64,000 nucleotides of DNA from Planctomycetaceae bacterium (GCA_018660825.1 JABJJO010000047.1:33566-97565); one strand, 5' to 3'. Shown: positions 25,277 to 35,831, numbered from the stretch's first letter. The notes: generated by a model from the letters alone, not told the origin. Translations and numbers: made by a program.

Positions 25277-27655
25277 ATGACGATCATGCGGTTATTTGAA
25301 TTTCGATGTTTGCGCATTGTAGTGTTGTTTGCCTTGTCGCTGATCAGTTGCGTTCTCTGCGCTGAAGATGACAAATTGCGTGCTGTGATGAGCTTGGTCA
25401 GTGCTGACGACGCAGAAATACGTCAGCAAACGCTCAAAGAGTTATCCAATATTGAGGATCCTCGGATTCTTGGATTTTTGGAGGATTACAAGTTGGGGAG
25501 GTTGTTTAGGTTTGAGTCTCAACTGGTTCGGGGTGAAACGCAAAAGGACGAGAATTCTGTCAGCGTAATTCCGTTAGAAGATTTTCTCGATCGGACACCC
25601 GTGCTTGATGCGGCGGGACAACAACACGTTATTATCAAGCGAAATCTTAAGTCATTAATTGTTCCGCGTGCTGATCGTGGATTGTTGCAAAATGCAATTC
25701 TGATTCACACATTACGCTCTGGTAGTGTCAAACAACGCTCGGAAGCTGCTCAACGTCTGGGTACAACACGTCAATTGGAACATCTCCCGCTGTTGCAGAA
25801 GATCGTTGCTCAAGACAAAGCTGCTGAGGTTGTTTATGCTGCTCGGGAAAGCATCGGAATATTGCAACTGCAGGACTCTGCAGCGGAAAAGACCACGATT
25901 CTGAAAGCAGCTAAGGCACTAGGCGAGCTGAAAAGCCTGCGTGGCAAAGCGCGTTTGGAGCAGGAGTTAGAAAAAATTGACGATCGTCTTTTGCAGGGCG
26001 AGCTGATTGATAATGAAATTCGGCTGGCATTGCATACTGAGTATCAGGCGATTGAGCAGTATCATGAGCAAACATCGTTATTGAAAAGCCTATTTAATGG
26101 AATTAGCACCGGTTCTATCCTGATTTTGATTTCCTTGGGGTTGGCCATCGTATTCGGCCAAATGGGAGTGATAAATATGGCCCATGGAGAACTGGTGATG
26201 TTGGGAGCTTATGCAACCTACGTTATGCAATTAAGTTTCGGGCATACTCCGGATGATCCCAACAATTGGTTTTATGTGGCCGCCCTGCCGATGGCATTTA
26301 TAGTAGCAGCGACTGCGGGAATTTTGATTGAGTATTTTGTTGTCCGGCATCTCTATGCCCGCCCGCTGGAATCCTTGTTAGCGACTTGGGGAGTGGGGTT
26401 GATTTTGATTCAGTTCATACGAGCTGGATTTCCTTGGGCCGATTACGATAAGGCAGCATTTCTACCGAACTTTCTTTTGTGGGGAGGCTTTGGAGATAAT
26501 ATTGGTGTCAATGCACCGACTTGGTTAGTGGGAGCGTTTGAGCTGCAGCCAGGACTTGTGGTTCCCTACAACCGAGTGTTTATTATTGTTTTAACGATGG
26601 TCATCGTTGCCACAATTGCGTGGATGATGAAACAGACTCGATTGGGATTACGAATTCGAGCAACGGTTCAGAATCGTGAAACGGCGGCATGCTTAGGTGT
26701 AAAGACAAGGCAAGTCGATCGGATTACGTTTGCGATTGGATCAGGATTGGCTGGTATTGCCGGTTGTGCCTTAACGACGATCGCTGGGGTTACACCGGAT
26801 ATGGGACAAAACTACATTGTTGACTCTTTCTTAGTTGTCGTGACAGGTGGTGTTGGCAAACTTGCTGGGACGGTATCTGCCGGCGGGGGTATCGGCGTGG
26901 TGAATACTTGGTTGGAGACGACAACATTTGGCACAGGGCTGTTTGTAACAGGATTGTTAATGCTTGTAATTGGTAGCGTTGTTCTGATCCGCAAGGTCAG
27001 AAGTTTGAAACAGATGAGCTCTTCGCCTGCTGCTGATTCGCTGCCGTGGTGGAAGCGTTACTACCTGGAAAAGAGCGTTGTTAAAGCAGTTGTAATTTTA
27101 GGCATGGGAGTGATTCTGATGGTGGCTGTTCGCGCCACAGATACTAATAATTACTTATTTATCTACGACGAAGATGTTACCGTCGATGTTGACGATGCGT
27201 TGGTGTTGGTCGATAAGCAAGGCCGATTTCGCATATTCGATTTTATGACAGAAGAGATGCAGGAAAAGTCCGAGTTCCATGTGCCAATGGTTCTAGATCC
27301 AGCAGATTTATCGTTTCGACAACGGACGACCGATATGATCGTGCAGGCAATTAATAGTCAGAATGATTTTGCAATCAGTGCATCATCTAGTGGAACGCGA
27401 ATCGCTCTAGCAGGCGTTGCTGAGTTGAATTTTTCGGATGACATGAATTGGCTGGGTATTGCGGAAAAAGGAACAGAAGGATTTCGTGCAGTACCTCCCA
27501 AATCGACTCGAGAAATTCCTGCATCGACGCGTATCGGTGCAATTCCAGTGCGCACAATTTGGGCCAAAGTACTAATACTCGTGGTAGTCATGGTATTTAT
27601 TCAATGGCGACCGGCTGGGTTATTTCCCCCCCGTGGGAGATCCGCTGATGTCTGA
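25277..27655 (+). CDS. urtB: urea ABC transporter permease UrtB, enlarged
   Basis: A 792-residue protein with a signal-like N-terminus and a helical HEAT-like region to about residue 260, as in other UrtB proteins. The LivH-type permease follows: LFNGISTGSILILISLGLAI, GVINMAHGELVMLGAYATYV, and RATVQNRETAACLGV. Usually the last helix comes soon after a NxWLE stretch. Here about 200 residues intervene (about 555-760): two extra helices and an extracytoplasmic segment of about 145 residues, before the expected IWAKVLILVVVMVFIQWRPA and GLFPPRGR. The permease imports urea with UrtC, UrtD and UrtE. The stop overlaps the next start. Confidence 0.92.
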   Translation: MTIMRLFEFRCLRIVVLFALSLISCVLCAEDDKLRAVMSLVSADDAEIRQQTLKELSNIEDPRILGFLEDYKLGRLFRFESQLVRGETQKDENSVSVIPLEDFLDRTPVLDAAGQQHVIIKRNLKSLIVPRADRGLLQNAILIHTLRSGSVKQRSEAAQRLGTTRQLEHLPLLQKIVAQDKAAEVVYAARESIGILQLQDSAAEKTTILKAAKALGELKSLRGKARLEQELEKIDDRLLQGELIDNEIRLALHTEYQAIEQYHEQTSLLKSLFNGISTGSILILISLGLAIVFGQMGVINMAHGELVMLGAYATYVMQLSFGHTPDDPNNWFYVAALPMAFIVAATAGILIEYFVVRHLYARPLESLLATWGVGLILIQFIRAGFPWADYDKAAFLPNFLLWGGFGDNIGVNAPTWLVGAFELQPGLVVPYNRVFIIVLTMVIVATIAWMMKQTRLGLRIRATVQNRETAACLGVKTRQVDRITFAIGSGLAGIAGCALTTIAGVTPDMGQNYIVDSFLVVVTGGVGKLAGTVSAGGGIGVVNTWLETTTFGTGLFVTGLLMLVIGSVVLIRKVRSLKQMSSSPAADSLPWWKRYYLEKSVVKAVVILGMGVILMVAVRATDTNNYLFIYDEDVTVDVDDALVLVDKQGRFRIFDFMTEEMQEKSEFHVPMVLDPADLSFRQRTTDMIVQAINSQNDFAISASSSGTRIALAGVAELNFSDDMNWLGIAEKGTEGFRAVPPKSTREIPASTRIGAIPVRTIWAKVLILVVVMVFIQWRPAGLFPPRGRSADV

Positions 27656-29888
27656 TTTAAATCTACTGCCAAAATCTAGTCGTGTGACGGATATGCTTGA
27701 TCGCGGCACGGCCGTCATTGATAGCAGCACGCGTGTTACCGCAGTTTTGGTGGCTTTGGTGCTGATACCATTGTTGTGGGCAAATGGAAATATCGAGATA
27801 TCGACGGTTAATATGTTTGGTCGTTATCTTTGCTTTGCGTTGGTTGCCGTTAGCCTGAATTTGTTATGGGGTTACACGGGCATGCTCTGCTTGTGCCAAT
27901 CGCTCTTTTTTGCCTTTGGCGGTTATGCGATGGGGATGTTCCTAGCGCATCATGGTGGTCCAGAAGGAATCGTGGACATTAATAATTGGAAAATGCCCGC
28001 TTGCTTGTACCAAACGTATCCAGGGCAAGTTGGCGAGTCTGAAAAGGATTGGTTAGTCCCTACTTTTTGGAAGCCCTTTTACTGGTTTAGTTCAACGGTC
28101 GTGTTGGGGTTATTACTGCCAGGATTGTTCGCAGCGATTGTTGGATTTTTTGTTTTCCGCAGTCGAGTAAAGGGCGTATTTTTTGCCATTCTCACTCAGG
28201 CTTTAACGCTCGCTGTTTGGCTCGTTTTTAACATGAACGAAACGATGCTGTGCGGAACCAATGGTCTTACGCGTTTCGAATCGGTGGGACCGTTTACTCC
28301 TGAGAATTCTGGTAGCCAATGGACATTGACGCTTGTTGTCACGGGGATATTGAGTGTGCATAGTTATATGCTGATCCGGTGGTTAACGAACACCGTCCGC
28401 GCTAGAAAATTCGCTGTTGAAAAGCACCCTCGCGCAAAAAAACTATTGTTACTGGGGCTTAGTATTGGGATGGCGCTAGCTGGGGGAATGTGGTTTACGG
28501 ATAATGTGACGCGCCAATTTGATTTATATGATCAATTGAAAGACGAACGCGTCCAATTGATTCTGTATATTGCCTCGACCGTTGCACTGCTTGATGTTTA
28601 TTTGTTCTGTCGATATTTGATTCAATCCCGTATTGGTCGAGTCCTAATCGCCGTGAGGGACAACGAACAACGCTTGCGGTTCACAGGCTACAAGCCCTAC
28701 GTATTTAAAGTATTTGTGTTTACCGTTTCCGCCATGATCGCTGGCTTGGCTGGAATGCTGTACGCACCTCAAATGGGAATTTTTACTCCGACAAACCTCG
28801 AAACAAAAGAGTCCATCTTGGTTGTCATTTGGGTTGCCGTTGGCGGTCGCGGAACGTTATCCGGACCCATCGTCGGCGCTCTGTCGGTTAACCTGCTATA
28901 CAATTGGCTTACTAGCGCAGCACCCGATACTTGGCCATTTGTGCAAGGGGCATTGTTTATCTTAGTCGTCCTGGTGATGCCCAACGGCTTAGTCAGCATT
29001 TGGTCATTTTTGATGCGAACCAAACAGCGATTAGGCCAGCCAGATATGTCGCCGTTCGATGTGACACAGCATGCCATAAAAGTAGATGATGCTGCCGATC
29101 GATTGAGTCGCATTGCAACCTTACAGCGTCATCAAACAGACTCGGAAGAAATTCAAGCGGAAATACTCAACGTTGAAAATTTGTCCGTCGTGTTTGATGG
29201 CTTTAAAGCGTTGGATATTGATAAGTTCACATTACAACATTACATGCTACAGGTAATCATTGGACCCAACGGTGCTGGTAAAACGACATTCTGTGATATT
29301 ATCAGCGGTAAAACTCGTTGTACGAGCGGTCGTTTGGAATACCAGCAGCAGGATATTACGAAGCGAGATGAAGCCGCAATAGCGAGAATGGGAATTGGGC
29401 GAAAATTTCAGACGCCGTCTCTTTTTGATAGTCTGACAGTTTACGAAAACATGGAAATTGCGTTACCGAACTGGCAAGGCTTGGGTAGAAATCTTCTCCA
29501 AGATACTTCCACGCAGGAAGACCGTCGTATATTGGAATTGCTGCATCGTGTTGGATTGAACGATCAACGTGATCGACAGGTTAAGTATTTGAGTCATGGG
29601 CAACGGCAATGGCTGGAAATCAGCATGTTGATTCTTTCTGATCCGGTATTATTACTCGTGGATGAACCCGCAGCGGGCTTGACTGATGAAGAGACTGTTT
29701 TGACGGCTGAATTGCTGCTAGAACTGCAGTCTGACCATACGATTATCGTGATCGAGCACGATATGGATTTTGTGAGATTGCTCAATTCGCCAGTTCTCGT
29801 GTTGAATGAAGGTAAAGTTATGGCGTCTGGAACTATGGCAGAAGTACAAGCAGATGAGCGCGTTGTCGAGGCGTATTTGGGTAGATAA
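27648..29888 (+). CDS. urtCD: UrtC-UrtD fusion: urea ABC transporter permease plus ATPase
   Basis: A 746-residue protein starting at ATGTCTGA, eight bases inside urtB. Residues 1 to about 470 are a LivM-type permease (GYTGMLCLCQSLFFAFGGYA; GRVLIAVRDNEQRLRFTGYK) with an extra helix-containing insert before SRIGRVLIA. After a linker, residues about 505-746 are an ABC ATPase with Walker A GPNGAGKTTF (about 537), signature LSHGQRQWLEI (about 647), Walker B LLLVDEPAAGL and IVIEHDMDFV. The sequence between the two is continuous with no stop. Normally urtC and urtD are separate genes. The fusion fixes one ATPase to one permease half. Confidence 0.94.
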   Translation: MSDLNLLPKSSRVTDMLDRGTAVIDSSTRVTAVLVALVLIPLLWANGNIEISTVNMFGRYLCFALVAVSLNLLWGYTGMLCLCQSLFFAFGGYAMGMFLAHHGGPEGIVDINNWKMPACLYQTYPGQVGESEKDWLVPTFWKPFYWFSSTVVLGLLLPGLFAAIVGFFVFRSRVKGVFFAILTQALTLAVWLVFNMNETMLCGTNGLTRFESVGPFTPENSGSQWTLTLVVTGILSVHSYMLIRWLTNTVRARKFAVEKHPRAKKLLLLGLSIGMALAGGMWFTDNVTRQFDLYDQLKDERVQLILYIASTVALLDVYLFCRYLIQSRIGRVLIAVRDNEQRLRFTGYKPYVFKVFVFTVSAMIAGLAGMLYAPQMGIFTPTNLETKESILVVIWVAVGGRGTLSGPIVGALSVNLLYNWLTSAAPDTWPFVQGALFILVVLVMPNGLVSIWSFLMRTKQRLGQPDMSPFDVTQHAIKVDDAADRLSRIATLQRHQTDSEEIQAEILNVENLSVVFDGFKALDIDKFTLQHYMLQVIIGPNGAGKTTFCDIISGKTRCTSGRLEYQQQDITKRDEAAIARMGIGRKFQTPSLFDSLTVYENMEIALPNWQGLGRNLLQDTSTQEDRRILELLHRVGLNDQRDRQVKYLSHGQRQWLEISMLILSDPVLLLVDEPAAGLTDEETVLTAELLLELQSDHTIIVIEHDMDFVRLLNSPVLVLNEGKVMASGTMAEVQADERVVEAYLGR

Positions 29889-29972
29889 TACATTGTTATA
29901 ATTAATGTGATACAAATAGTGATTGGAGTGATTATCTAATAGGTAATCTAGAAAAAGGCAACGGTACGTGGA

Positions 29973-30668
29973 ATGTTGAGAATTGAACAACTAAGCTTTT
30001 CCTATGGATCGATCAGGACGTTGCGCGAAGTGGACATGGTGATGCAGCCCGGCGAGGTAACATGCATTGTTGGTCGCAATGGCGTTGGGAAAACGACACT
30101 CCTAAAAAATATTATGGGAGTCCTGAAACCCAATAGTGGGTCGATCACGGTTGATGACCGAGTAGTAACGAATATGACGGCCTACAAACGAGCGAGAATT
30201 GGGTTGGGCTTAGTTCCCCAAGGGCGGCAGATATTTCCCCGCATGACGGTCGAAGAAAACTTGTTCGTTGGTCTGGAAGCGTCACCCGTACCAACTCGTA
30301 AGATTCCCGAGTTTGTTTATGATTTGTTCCCGGTTTTGCAAGAAATGAAGGTTCGCATGGGAGGTGACCTCTCGGGCGGGCAACAACAACAATTGGCGAT
30401 CGCAAGAACGCTCGTCGGTAGTCCTAAAGTAATGTTACTTGATGAACCAACTGAGGGAATTCAGCCAAATATTATTCAGTACATCGGCCAGGTGTTACAA
30501 AAACTTGCTCGAGAACAAAATATGACCATTATTCTCGTGGAACAGTACTTAGATTTCGTGCATGAATTTGGCGATCGATTTTATTTGATGAATCGCGGCA
30601 AGTCGGTCGCCGGTGGTACTACCGACGAGCTTACCGCTGAGCTCACGAAGAAATATCTTAGTGTCTAA
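29973..30668 (+). CDS. urtE: urea ABC transporter ATPase UrtE
   Basis: A 231-residue LivF-type ATPase. Walker A is GRNGVGKTTLLKNIMG, the Q-loop region LGLVPQGRQIFPRMTVEEN, the signature LSGGQQQQLAIAR, Walker B VMLLDEPTEGIQPNI and the switch ILVEQYLDFV. LDEPTEGIQPNII is the UrtE variant of the LivF motif. It would pair with the ATPase half of the UrtCD fusion. It follows urtCD after 84 bases and precedes ureD by 24, tying the importer to the urease genes. Confidence 0.95.
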   Translation: MLRIEQLSFSYGSIRTLREVDMVMQPGEVTCIVGRNGVGKTTLLKNIMGVLKPNSGSITVDDRVVTNMTAYKRARIGLGLVPQGRQIFPRMTVEENLFVGLEASPVPTRKIPEFVYDLFPVLQEMKVRMGGDLSGGQQQQLAIARTLVGSPKVMLLDEPTEGIQPNIIQYIGQVLQKLAREQNMTIILVEQYLDFVHEFGDRFYLMNRGKSVAGGTTDELTAELTKKYLSV

Positions 30669-30692
30669 GTTTCTTCTCGCCGGGAGGTGAAA

Positions 30693-31544
30693 ATGACGAC
30701 CATTTGCACTACTGCCCAACAACGATCTGCTATTGGTGGCAAAGGATCTCTAGAGGTTTCTTTTGTCCAAGGTCAATCGGTAGTTACAAAATGTTATGCC
30801 ACGGATCCACTGAAGTTGCTTGTGCCCAAACGTGATAATCGAGCAGCTTGGGCGTACGTGAGTAGTTATGGTGGAGGTATGGTAGGCGGCGATGAAATTG
30901 AGCTCGATGTACAGGTAAATAACAATGCGATTGCCGTGCTAGGGACGCAAGCGTCGACCAAAATATATAAAGACCAAACGGGCCGAGGTTGTAAACAATT
31001 GATTAGGGCGCGAGTGGCCGATCAGGCAATACTCGTTGCGGTCCCTGACCCAGTTACCTGTTATCGTGATGCCGCGTTTGACCAGACGCAGTCCATCTAT
31101 CTGGCAGGAGATGCCTCGTTAGTACTCGTTGATTGGGTTACCAGTGGACGGCGTGATGCGGGTGAAATATGGGATTTTTCTCAATATCGTAGTAGTATTC
31201 AAATATATCGTGATGAGCAACTTCAGTTGCTCGATACAATCTTACTGGATTCCAATGATGGGGCATTGACGGCGGAATATCGATTGGGCCGATTTCATTG
31301 TTTAGCAACGGTTGTTTTGGCGGGTCCCAAAATGGTTGAATTTAGCGAGACGATAATTGCTGAGTTGAAAAAGAAAGAACCAACGCAGCGCGGCCAGTTG
31401 ATTGAGTCGATGAGTCCGTTTGACGATGGGTTCGTACTGAGAATCCTCGGCGAGACAACAGAAATGACTTCCAATCGCCTCAAACTTCGTTTAGGATTTT
31501 TAAAGACACTACTCGATGAAACACCGTGGGATCGTAAATGGTAA
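30693..31544 (+). CDS. ureD: urease accessory protein UreD (UreH)
   Basis: A 283-residue protein from the ATG lying five bases after GGGAGG; the ORF-track GTG overlaps that ribosome site and is rejected. Family stretches include GKGSLEVSF, VSSYGGGMVGGDEIELDV, LGTQASTKIYK, VPDPVTCYRDAAFDQ and VDWVTSGRRDAGEIWDF. UreD binds the urease apoprotein and, with UreF and UreG, forms the nickel delivery complex. It heads the urease part of the operon, upstream of ureAB and ureC. Confidence 0.95.
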   Translation: MTTICTTAQQRSAIGGKGSLEVSFVQGQSVVTKCYATDPLKLLVPKRDNRAAWAYVSSYGGGMVGGDEIELDVQVNNNAIAVLGTQASTKIYKDQTGRGCKQLIRARVADQAILVAVPDPVTCYRDAAFDQTQSIYLAGDASLVLVDWVTSGRRDAGEIWDFSQYRSSIQIYRDEQLQLLDTILLDSNDGALTAEYRLGRFHCLATVVLAGPKMVEFSETIIAELKKKEPTQRGQLIESMSPFDDGFVLRILGETTEMTSNRLKLRLGFLKTLLDETPWDRKW

Positions 31545-31586
31545 AACTGAGCAAATACTTAGCACTAAAGTAAAAGGAACTGATGG

Positions 31587-32348
31587 ATGCACCTGTCACC
31601 ACGCGAAATTGACAAACTGATGCTACACCAAGCGGGATTTCTTGCGCAAAAACGGTTAGCTCGCGGAATTCGACTGAATTACCCAGAAGCCGTCGCTTTA
31701 ATTGCTACCCAAGTCCTCGAAATGATTCGCGATGGTAAAACCGTTGCTGAATTGATGGATCTGGGGCGACAGTTTCTCGGTGTGAACCAAGTCATGTCCG
31801 GAGTGGCCACAATGGTTACTGAAGTGCAGGTCGAGGGTACATTTCCAGATGGCACTAAATTGGTGACTGTCCATCAACCTATTGTTAAGGAACATGGCAA
31901 TTTGGAGTTAGCCTTATATGGTAGTTTTTTGCCTGTGCCGGAACTTGATCTTTTTTCTGATGCTCAACAAGATATGACGCCGGGTAAGACGCTAGTGGCC
32001 GCTGGCGAAATTATCTTGAACGAAGGACGTGAGTCAACGGCTTTAGAGATTACCAATACTGGGGATCGACCGATCCAAGTTGGCAGCCACTATCATTTTG
32101 TCGAAACCAATCCGGCGTTGCGATTTGATCGTGGTCGTGCCTACGGGCAACGGTTGGATATTCCGGCAGGTACAGCTGTTCGTTTTGAGCCCGGCGAAAC
32201 GAAGACGGTTGAATTGGTGCCAATTGCTGGAAAACAGATAATACGAGGTGGCAATAATCTTGCTGATGGTCCAATCAGCGAAGCAGGCAGACAACAAGCT
32301 CTACAACGTGTTGCTGACCAAAACTTCGCAAATGAAATTAATTCCTAA
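31587..32348 (+). CDS. ureAB: urease gamma-beta fusion subunit (UreA-UreB)
   Basis: A 253-residue protein. The first 100 residues are a complete gamma subunit ([50 protein letters not shown]). A linker of about 30 residues leads to a beta subunit ([60 protein letters not shown]). The fused order is like the small subunit of Helicobacter urease. Together with UreC it forms the catalytic enzyme that hydrolyses urea to ammonia and carbamate in the cytoplasm. Confidence 0.97.
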   Translation: MHLSPREIDKLMLHQAGFLAQKRLARGIRLNYPEAVALIATQVLEMIRDGKTVAELMDLGRQFLGVNQVMSGVATMVTEVQVEGTFPDGTKLVTVHQPIVKEHGNLELALYGSFLPVPELDLFSDAQQDMTPGKTLVAAGEIILNEGRESTALEITNTGDRPIQVGSHYHFVETNPALRFDRGRAYGQRLDIPAGTAVRFEPGETKTVELVPIAGKQIIRGGNNLADGPISEAGRQQALQRVADQNFANEINS

Positions 32349-32378
32349 ATATGATGTGTTAGTGAAAGATGATGTCTT

Positions 32379-34094
32379 ATGCCTTATAAAATTAGTCGTA
32401 CTGGATATGCTGAGATTTTTGGAGCCACGGTGGGCGACCGTGTGCAATTAGGCGATACTTCGCTGATTCTCGAAGTTGAAAAAGATCTTACCGTTTACGG
32501 TGACGAATGTAAATTTGGTGGTGGCAAAGTGCTGCGAGATGGGATGGGCCAGGCAACGGGTGTAGCGCAGGAGGATGCGCTCGATTTGGTCATTACCAAT
32601 GCCTTGATCGTTGATTACGACGGTATTTACAAAGCAGACATCGGTGTCAAAAATGGCTGCATCCAAGGAATTGGTAAAGCTGGCAATCCAGATGTGATGG
32701 CTGGAGTTGATGATAACATGGTCGTCGGTGTGACGACCGAAACGATCGCGGGCGAAGGATTGATTTTAACGGCTGGCGGTATCGATACGCATATTCATTT
32801 TATCTGTCCGCAGCAAATCCAAGAAGCGATCGCCAGTGGAGTCACGACGATGCTTGGTGGTGGAACGGGGCCCGCAACGGGTACTTGCGCCACAACCTGC
32901 ACGCCGGGGGCAACGCATATCAGAATGATGTTGCAAGCTACCGATGATATGCCCCTGAATTTTGGATTTTTGGGAAAAGGGAACACTTCGTTACCGGAAG
33001 GATTACAGGAACAAATTATGGCGGGGGCCGTGGGCTTAAAACTTCATGAAGATTGGGGAACGACGCCAGCCTCGATTGACTGTTGTTTGACCGTTGCAGA
33101 GCAATACGATGTGCAAGTCGCTATTCATACCGACACACTCAATGAATCAGGATTTGTCGAACAATCAATTGCAGCACTTAAAGGCCGGACGATTCACACC
33201 TATCACTCTGAAGGTGCTGGGGGGGGACACGCACCGGATATCCTCAAAGTATGCGGTGAAGCGAATGTGCTACCGAGTTCTACAAATCCAACGAGACCCT
33301 TTACTATCAATACGATTGATGAACATCTTGATATGTTAATGGTTTGCCACCACCTTGATAAAAATTTGCCCGAAGATGTTGCCTTTGCCGAAAGCCGTAT
33401 TCGGGGTGAGACAATCGCTGCAGAAGATATTTTGCATGACCTAGGTGCGATCAGTATTATGGGGTCTGATTCGCAAGCGATGGGTCGCGTAGGTGAGGTT
33501 ATTTGTCGGACTTGGCAAACAGCGTGTAAAATGAAGCAACAACGTGGTAGTTTGCCAGAGGATCCAGCAGAGAACGATAATCTTCGCATCAAACGGTATG
33601 TCGCAAAATATACGATTAACCCGGCCTTAGCGCATGGGATGGCGCAACATATAGGATCCGTTACGACCGGAAAATTGGCAGATTTTACACTGTGGAAGCC
33701 AGCCTTTTTCGGAGTGAAGCCAGAGTTAGTTATTAAGGGTGGAGTGATTGCTTGGGCACAAATGGGCGACCCGAATGCATCTATTCCAACGCCTCAGCCA
33801 AGCTATATGCGACCGATGTTTGGTAGTTTTGCCAAAGCGACAGGCCCCACATCGATTGCTTTTGTCAGCCAAACGTGCTTGGATCATGATGTCGCTGGTG
33901 AGTATGGATTGGCGAAGCGACTGGAGGCGGTTGTTGGGTGCCGTAGTGTTACTAAGAAGGATATGCAGCTCAATGATTTGACGCCAGATATTGACGTCGA
34001 CCCTGAAACTTTTCAAGTTACAGTGGATGGCGCGGTGATTACTTGTGAGCCCGCTGTAGTATTGCCTTTGGCTCAGCGGTATTCGTTGTTTTAA
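32379..34094 (+). CDS. ureC: urease alpha subunit UreC
   Basis: A 571-residue amidohydrolase at the family's usual length. Nickel and catalytic motifs are intact: [14 protein letters not shown] (two His ligands), [12 protein letters not shown] with the Lys that becomes carbamylated (about 220), [26 protein letters not shown], the mobile flap Cys in MVCHH (about 322) and [13 protein letters not shown] with the Asp ligand. It hydrolyses urea using two nickel ions. Last gene of the transporter/urease operon; no ureE follows, the next gene being an esterase-like gene 66 bases on. Confidence 0.98.
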   Translation: MPYKISRTGYAEIFGATVGDRVQLGDTSLILEVEKDLTVYGDECKFGGGKVLRDGMGQATGVAQEDALDLVITNALIVDYDGIYKADIGVKNGCIQGIGKAGNPDVMAGVDDNMVVGVTTETIAGEGLILTAGGIDTHIHFICPQQIQEAIASGVTTMLGGGTGPATGTCATTCTPGATHIRMMLQATDDMPLNFGFLGKGNTSLPEGLQEQIMAGAVGLKLHEDWGTTPASIDCCLTVAEQYDVQVAIHTDTLNESGFVEQSIAALKGRTIHTYHSEGAGGGHAPDILKVCGEANVLPSSTNPTRPFTINTIDEHLDMLMVCHHLDKNLPEDVAFAESRIRGETIAAEDILHDLGAISIMGSDSQAMGRVGEVICRTWQTACKMKQQRGSLPEDPAENDNLRIKRYVAKYTINPALAHGMAQHIGSVTTGKLADFTLWKPAFFGVKPELVIKGGVIAWAQMGDPNASIPTPQPSYMRPMFGSFAKATGPTSIAFVSQTCLDHDVAGEYGLAKRLEAVVGCRSVTKKDMQLNDLTPDIDVDPETFQVTVDGAVITCEPAVVLPLAQRYSLF

Positions 34095-34160
34095 AGTACT
34101 ACGCGTTGGGTAGGTGTGAATTTTCAGTCTGTATCTTTATTTCCACATTAGGAATTTGTT

Positions 34161-35831
34161 ATGCGGAATCTTTGTATGCAGTGTTCTTTATTGGTTCTCT
34201 TATTGGTTGTAGGGAATAGTGAGGAATTGTTGGCGGAACTCCGGTTGCCTGCGATTTTTGGTGATCAGATGGTGTTGCAGCAAAAGCAGCCGATTACGAT
34301 CTGGGGCTGGGCAACGGCGGGGGAAAAAATACGGGTTGAATTTGCTGGGCAAAAAGTGGAGACGACTGCGGGTAAGGACACCCGCTGGCAGCTACAGATA
34401 GCTGCGCTGGATGCCAGTTTCGAGGCCCAGACGCTGGTTGTGAGCGGTGACCGTGACACTGTGCAAATCAAGGATGTACTGGTGGGAGAGGTTTGGCTTT
34501 GTGGTGGCCAGAGTAACATGGAAATGACCATGGGAGGGACGGTTAACCGCGATCTGGAAATTGCGTCCGCCGACTATGAGGGCATTCGTTTTTTGCGAAT
34601 ACCTCATGTAAGTCAGGGTGAGCCTAGAGAAGATATCATTATAGAGAAAGATGGAGATTGTCAGTGGCAACGGTGCACGACAGAATCAGTCGCAGAATGT
34701 ACCGGAGTGGGCTATTATTTTGCGAGAGGTTTACACCGAATTTTAAAAGTTCCTGTGGGTATTGTGGATGTATCCTGGGGCGGGACCATGGCACAGCACT
34801 GGATCAACGAGGAGAAGCTGGATACGGTTGCGGAGATGAAACCCTACTTTACAGACTATAACGAGCGACTGAGCCGTTGGAATGAGTTTGGTGGAGAGGC
34901 CCAAGCCCAGGCAGCCTATCAGGCGGCGCTGGCCAAATGGGAATCGGACAATGCCGAGGCACTGGCGAAAAAAGAACGTGTTGCGGGGCGACCCAATGCA
35001 GGGCAGTATGAAAATCCGGCACGGCAGCGGCATCCGGCTGGTATGTATAACGGGATGATTCACCCGATCCGTGATTTTGATTTCCGGGGAATCTTGTTTT
35101 ATCAAGGAGAAAATAATTCGTTTGGAGAATCATGGAAACCGTTCTACGCGACGTTTCCGCTGGTAATCCAACAATGGCGGGAGTCGTTTGGAGATCTTCC
35201 GTTTGGAATCATCCAGATCGCGGGTTGGAGCAGTCGTCGGTCGATGACCTATGACATGAATCATCACACCAATGTGATTCGTGAAATACAGTTTGATACG
35301 TGGCAAGCAACGCAGCAAACTGGTTTGATTGCCACATATGATACGAATTCCAATCAGGGAATTCACCCGGGTGCCAAACGGCCCGTGGGTGAGCGTTCGG
35401 CGCGATGGGCGTTGGGCAGTGTTTATGGCGTGAAGGGTTTTCGGTCGAATACCGCAATTTCCTATCTTGGACCGGTGTATGAAGGGTACGAAGTGCAGGA
35501 CAGCAAGGTCGAGATCCGGTTCGTAAAAGAGACCTGTGCTGGGCTACGTATTAATAAAGACGATGACGTTGGATTCTATATTGCTGGTGAAAATGGTGAG
35601 TTTCATCATGCTCGGGCGCGGGTGACGCGTGTTGAGGGGGTTGATCGGCTGGTTGTCTGGTCGGACGACGTGCCGCAGCCGGTTGCCGTGCGATACGCCT
35701 GGTCGAATTTACCGAACGGGCGATTGATGAATAGCCGAGAATTGCCCGCATTTCCGTTTCGCACGGACGATTGGAAGATGACGCCCCATCAGAGCGAGGG
35801 GGATTATCAACGGGGAATCCAGAAACCGTAG
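34161..35831 (+). CDS. sialate O-acetylesterase family protein (SASA)
   Basis: A 556-residue secreted protein with a signal peptide (LCMQCSLLVLLLVVGNSEEL). ELRLPAIFGDQMVLQQ is the usual start of this family in planctomycetes and Bacteroidota. The nucleophile block is CGGQSNMEM, then GILFYQGENNS, and IHPGAKRPVGERSARWA supplies the catalytic His. Enzymes of this family deacetylate sialic acids or xylan-type polysaccharides. Marine or host glycan degradation is plausible. It follows ureC on the same strand, but its function is unrelated and it probably has its own promoter. A run of ten G lies about 30 bases past the stop. Confidence 0.88.
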   Translation: MRNLCMQCSLLVLLLVVGNSEELLAELRLPAIFGDQMVLQQKQPITIWGWATAGEKIRVEFAGQKVETTAGKDTRWQLQIAALDASFEAQTLVVSGDRDTVQIKDVLVGEVWLCGGQSNMEMTMGGTVNRDLEIASADYEGIRFLRIPHVSQGEPREDIIIEKDGDCQWQRCTTESVAECTGVGYYFARGLHRILKVPVGIVDVSWGGTMAQHWINEEKLDTVAEMKPYFTDYNERLSRWNEFGGEAQAQAAYQAALAKWESDNAEALAKKERVAGRPNAGQYENPARQRHPAGMYNGMIHPIRDFDFRGILFYQGENNSFGESWKPFYATFPLVIQQWRESFGDLPFGIIQIAGWSSRRSMTYDMNHHTNVIREIQFDTWQATQQTGLIATYDTNSNQGIHPGAKRPVGERSARWALGSVYGVKGFRSNTAISYLGPVYEGYEVQDSKVEIRFVKETCAGLRINKDDDVGFYIAGENGEFHHARARVTRVEGVDRLVVWSDDVPQPVAVRYAWSNLPNGRLMNSRELPAFPFRTDDWKMTPHQSEGDYQRGIQKP

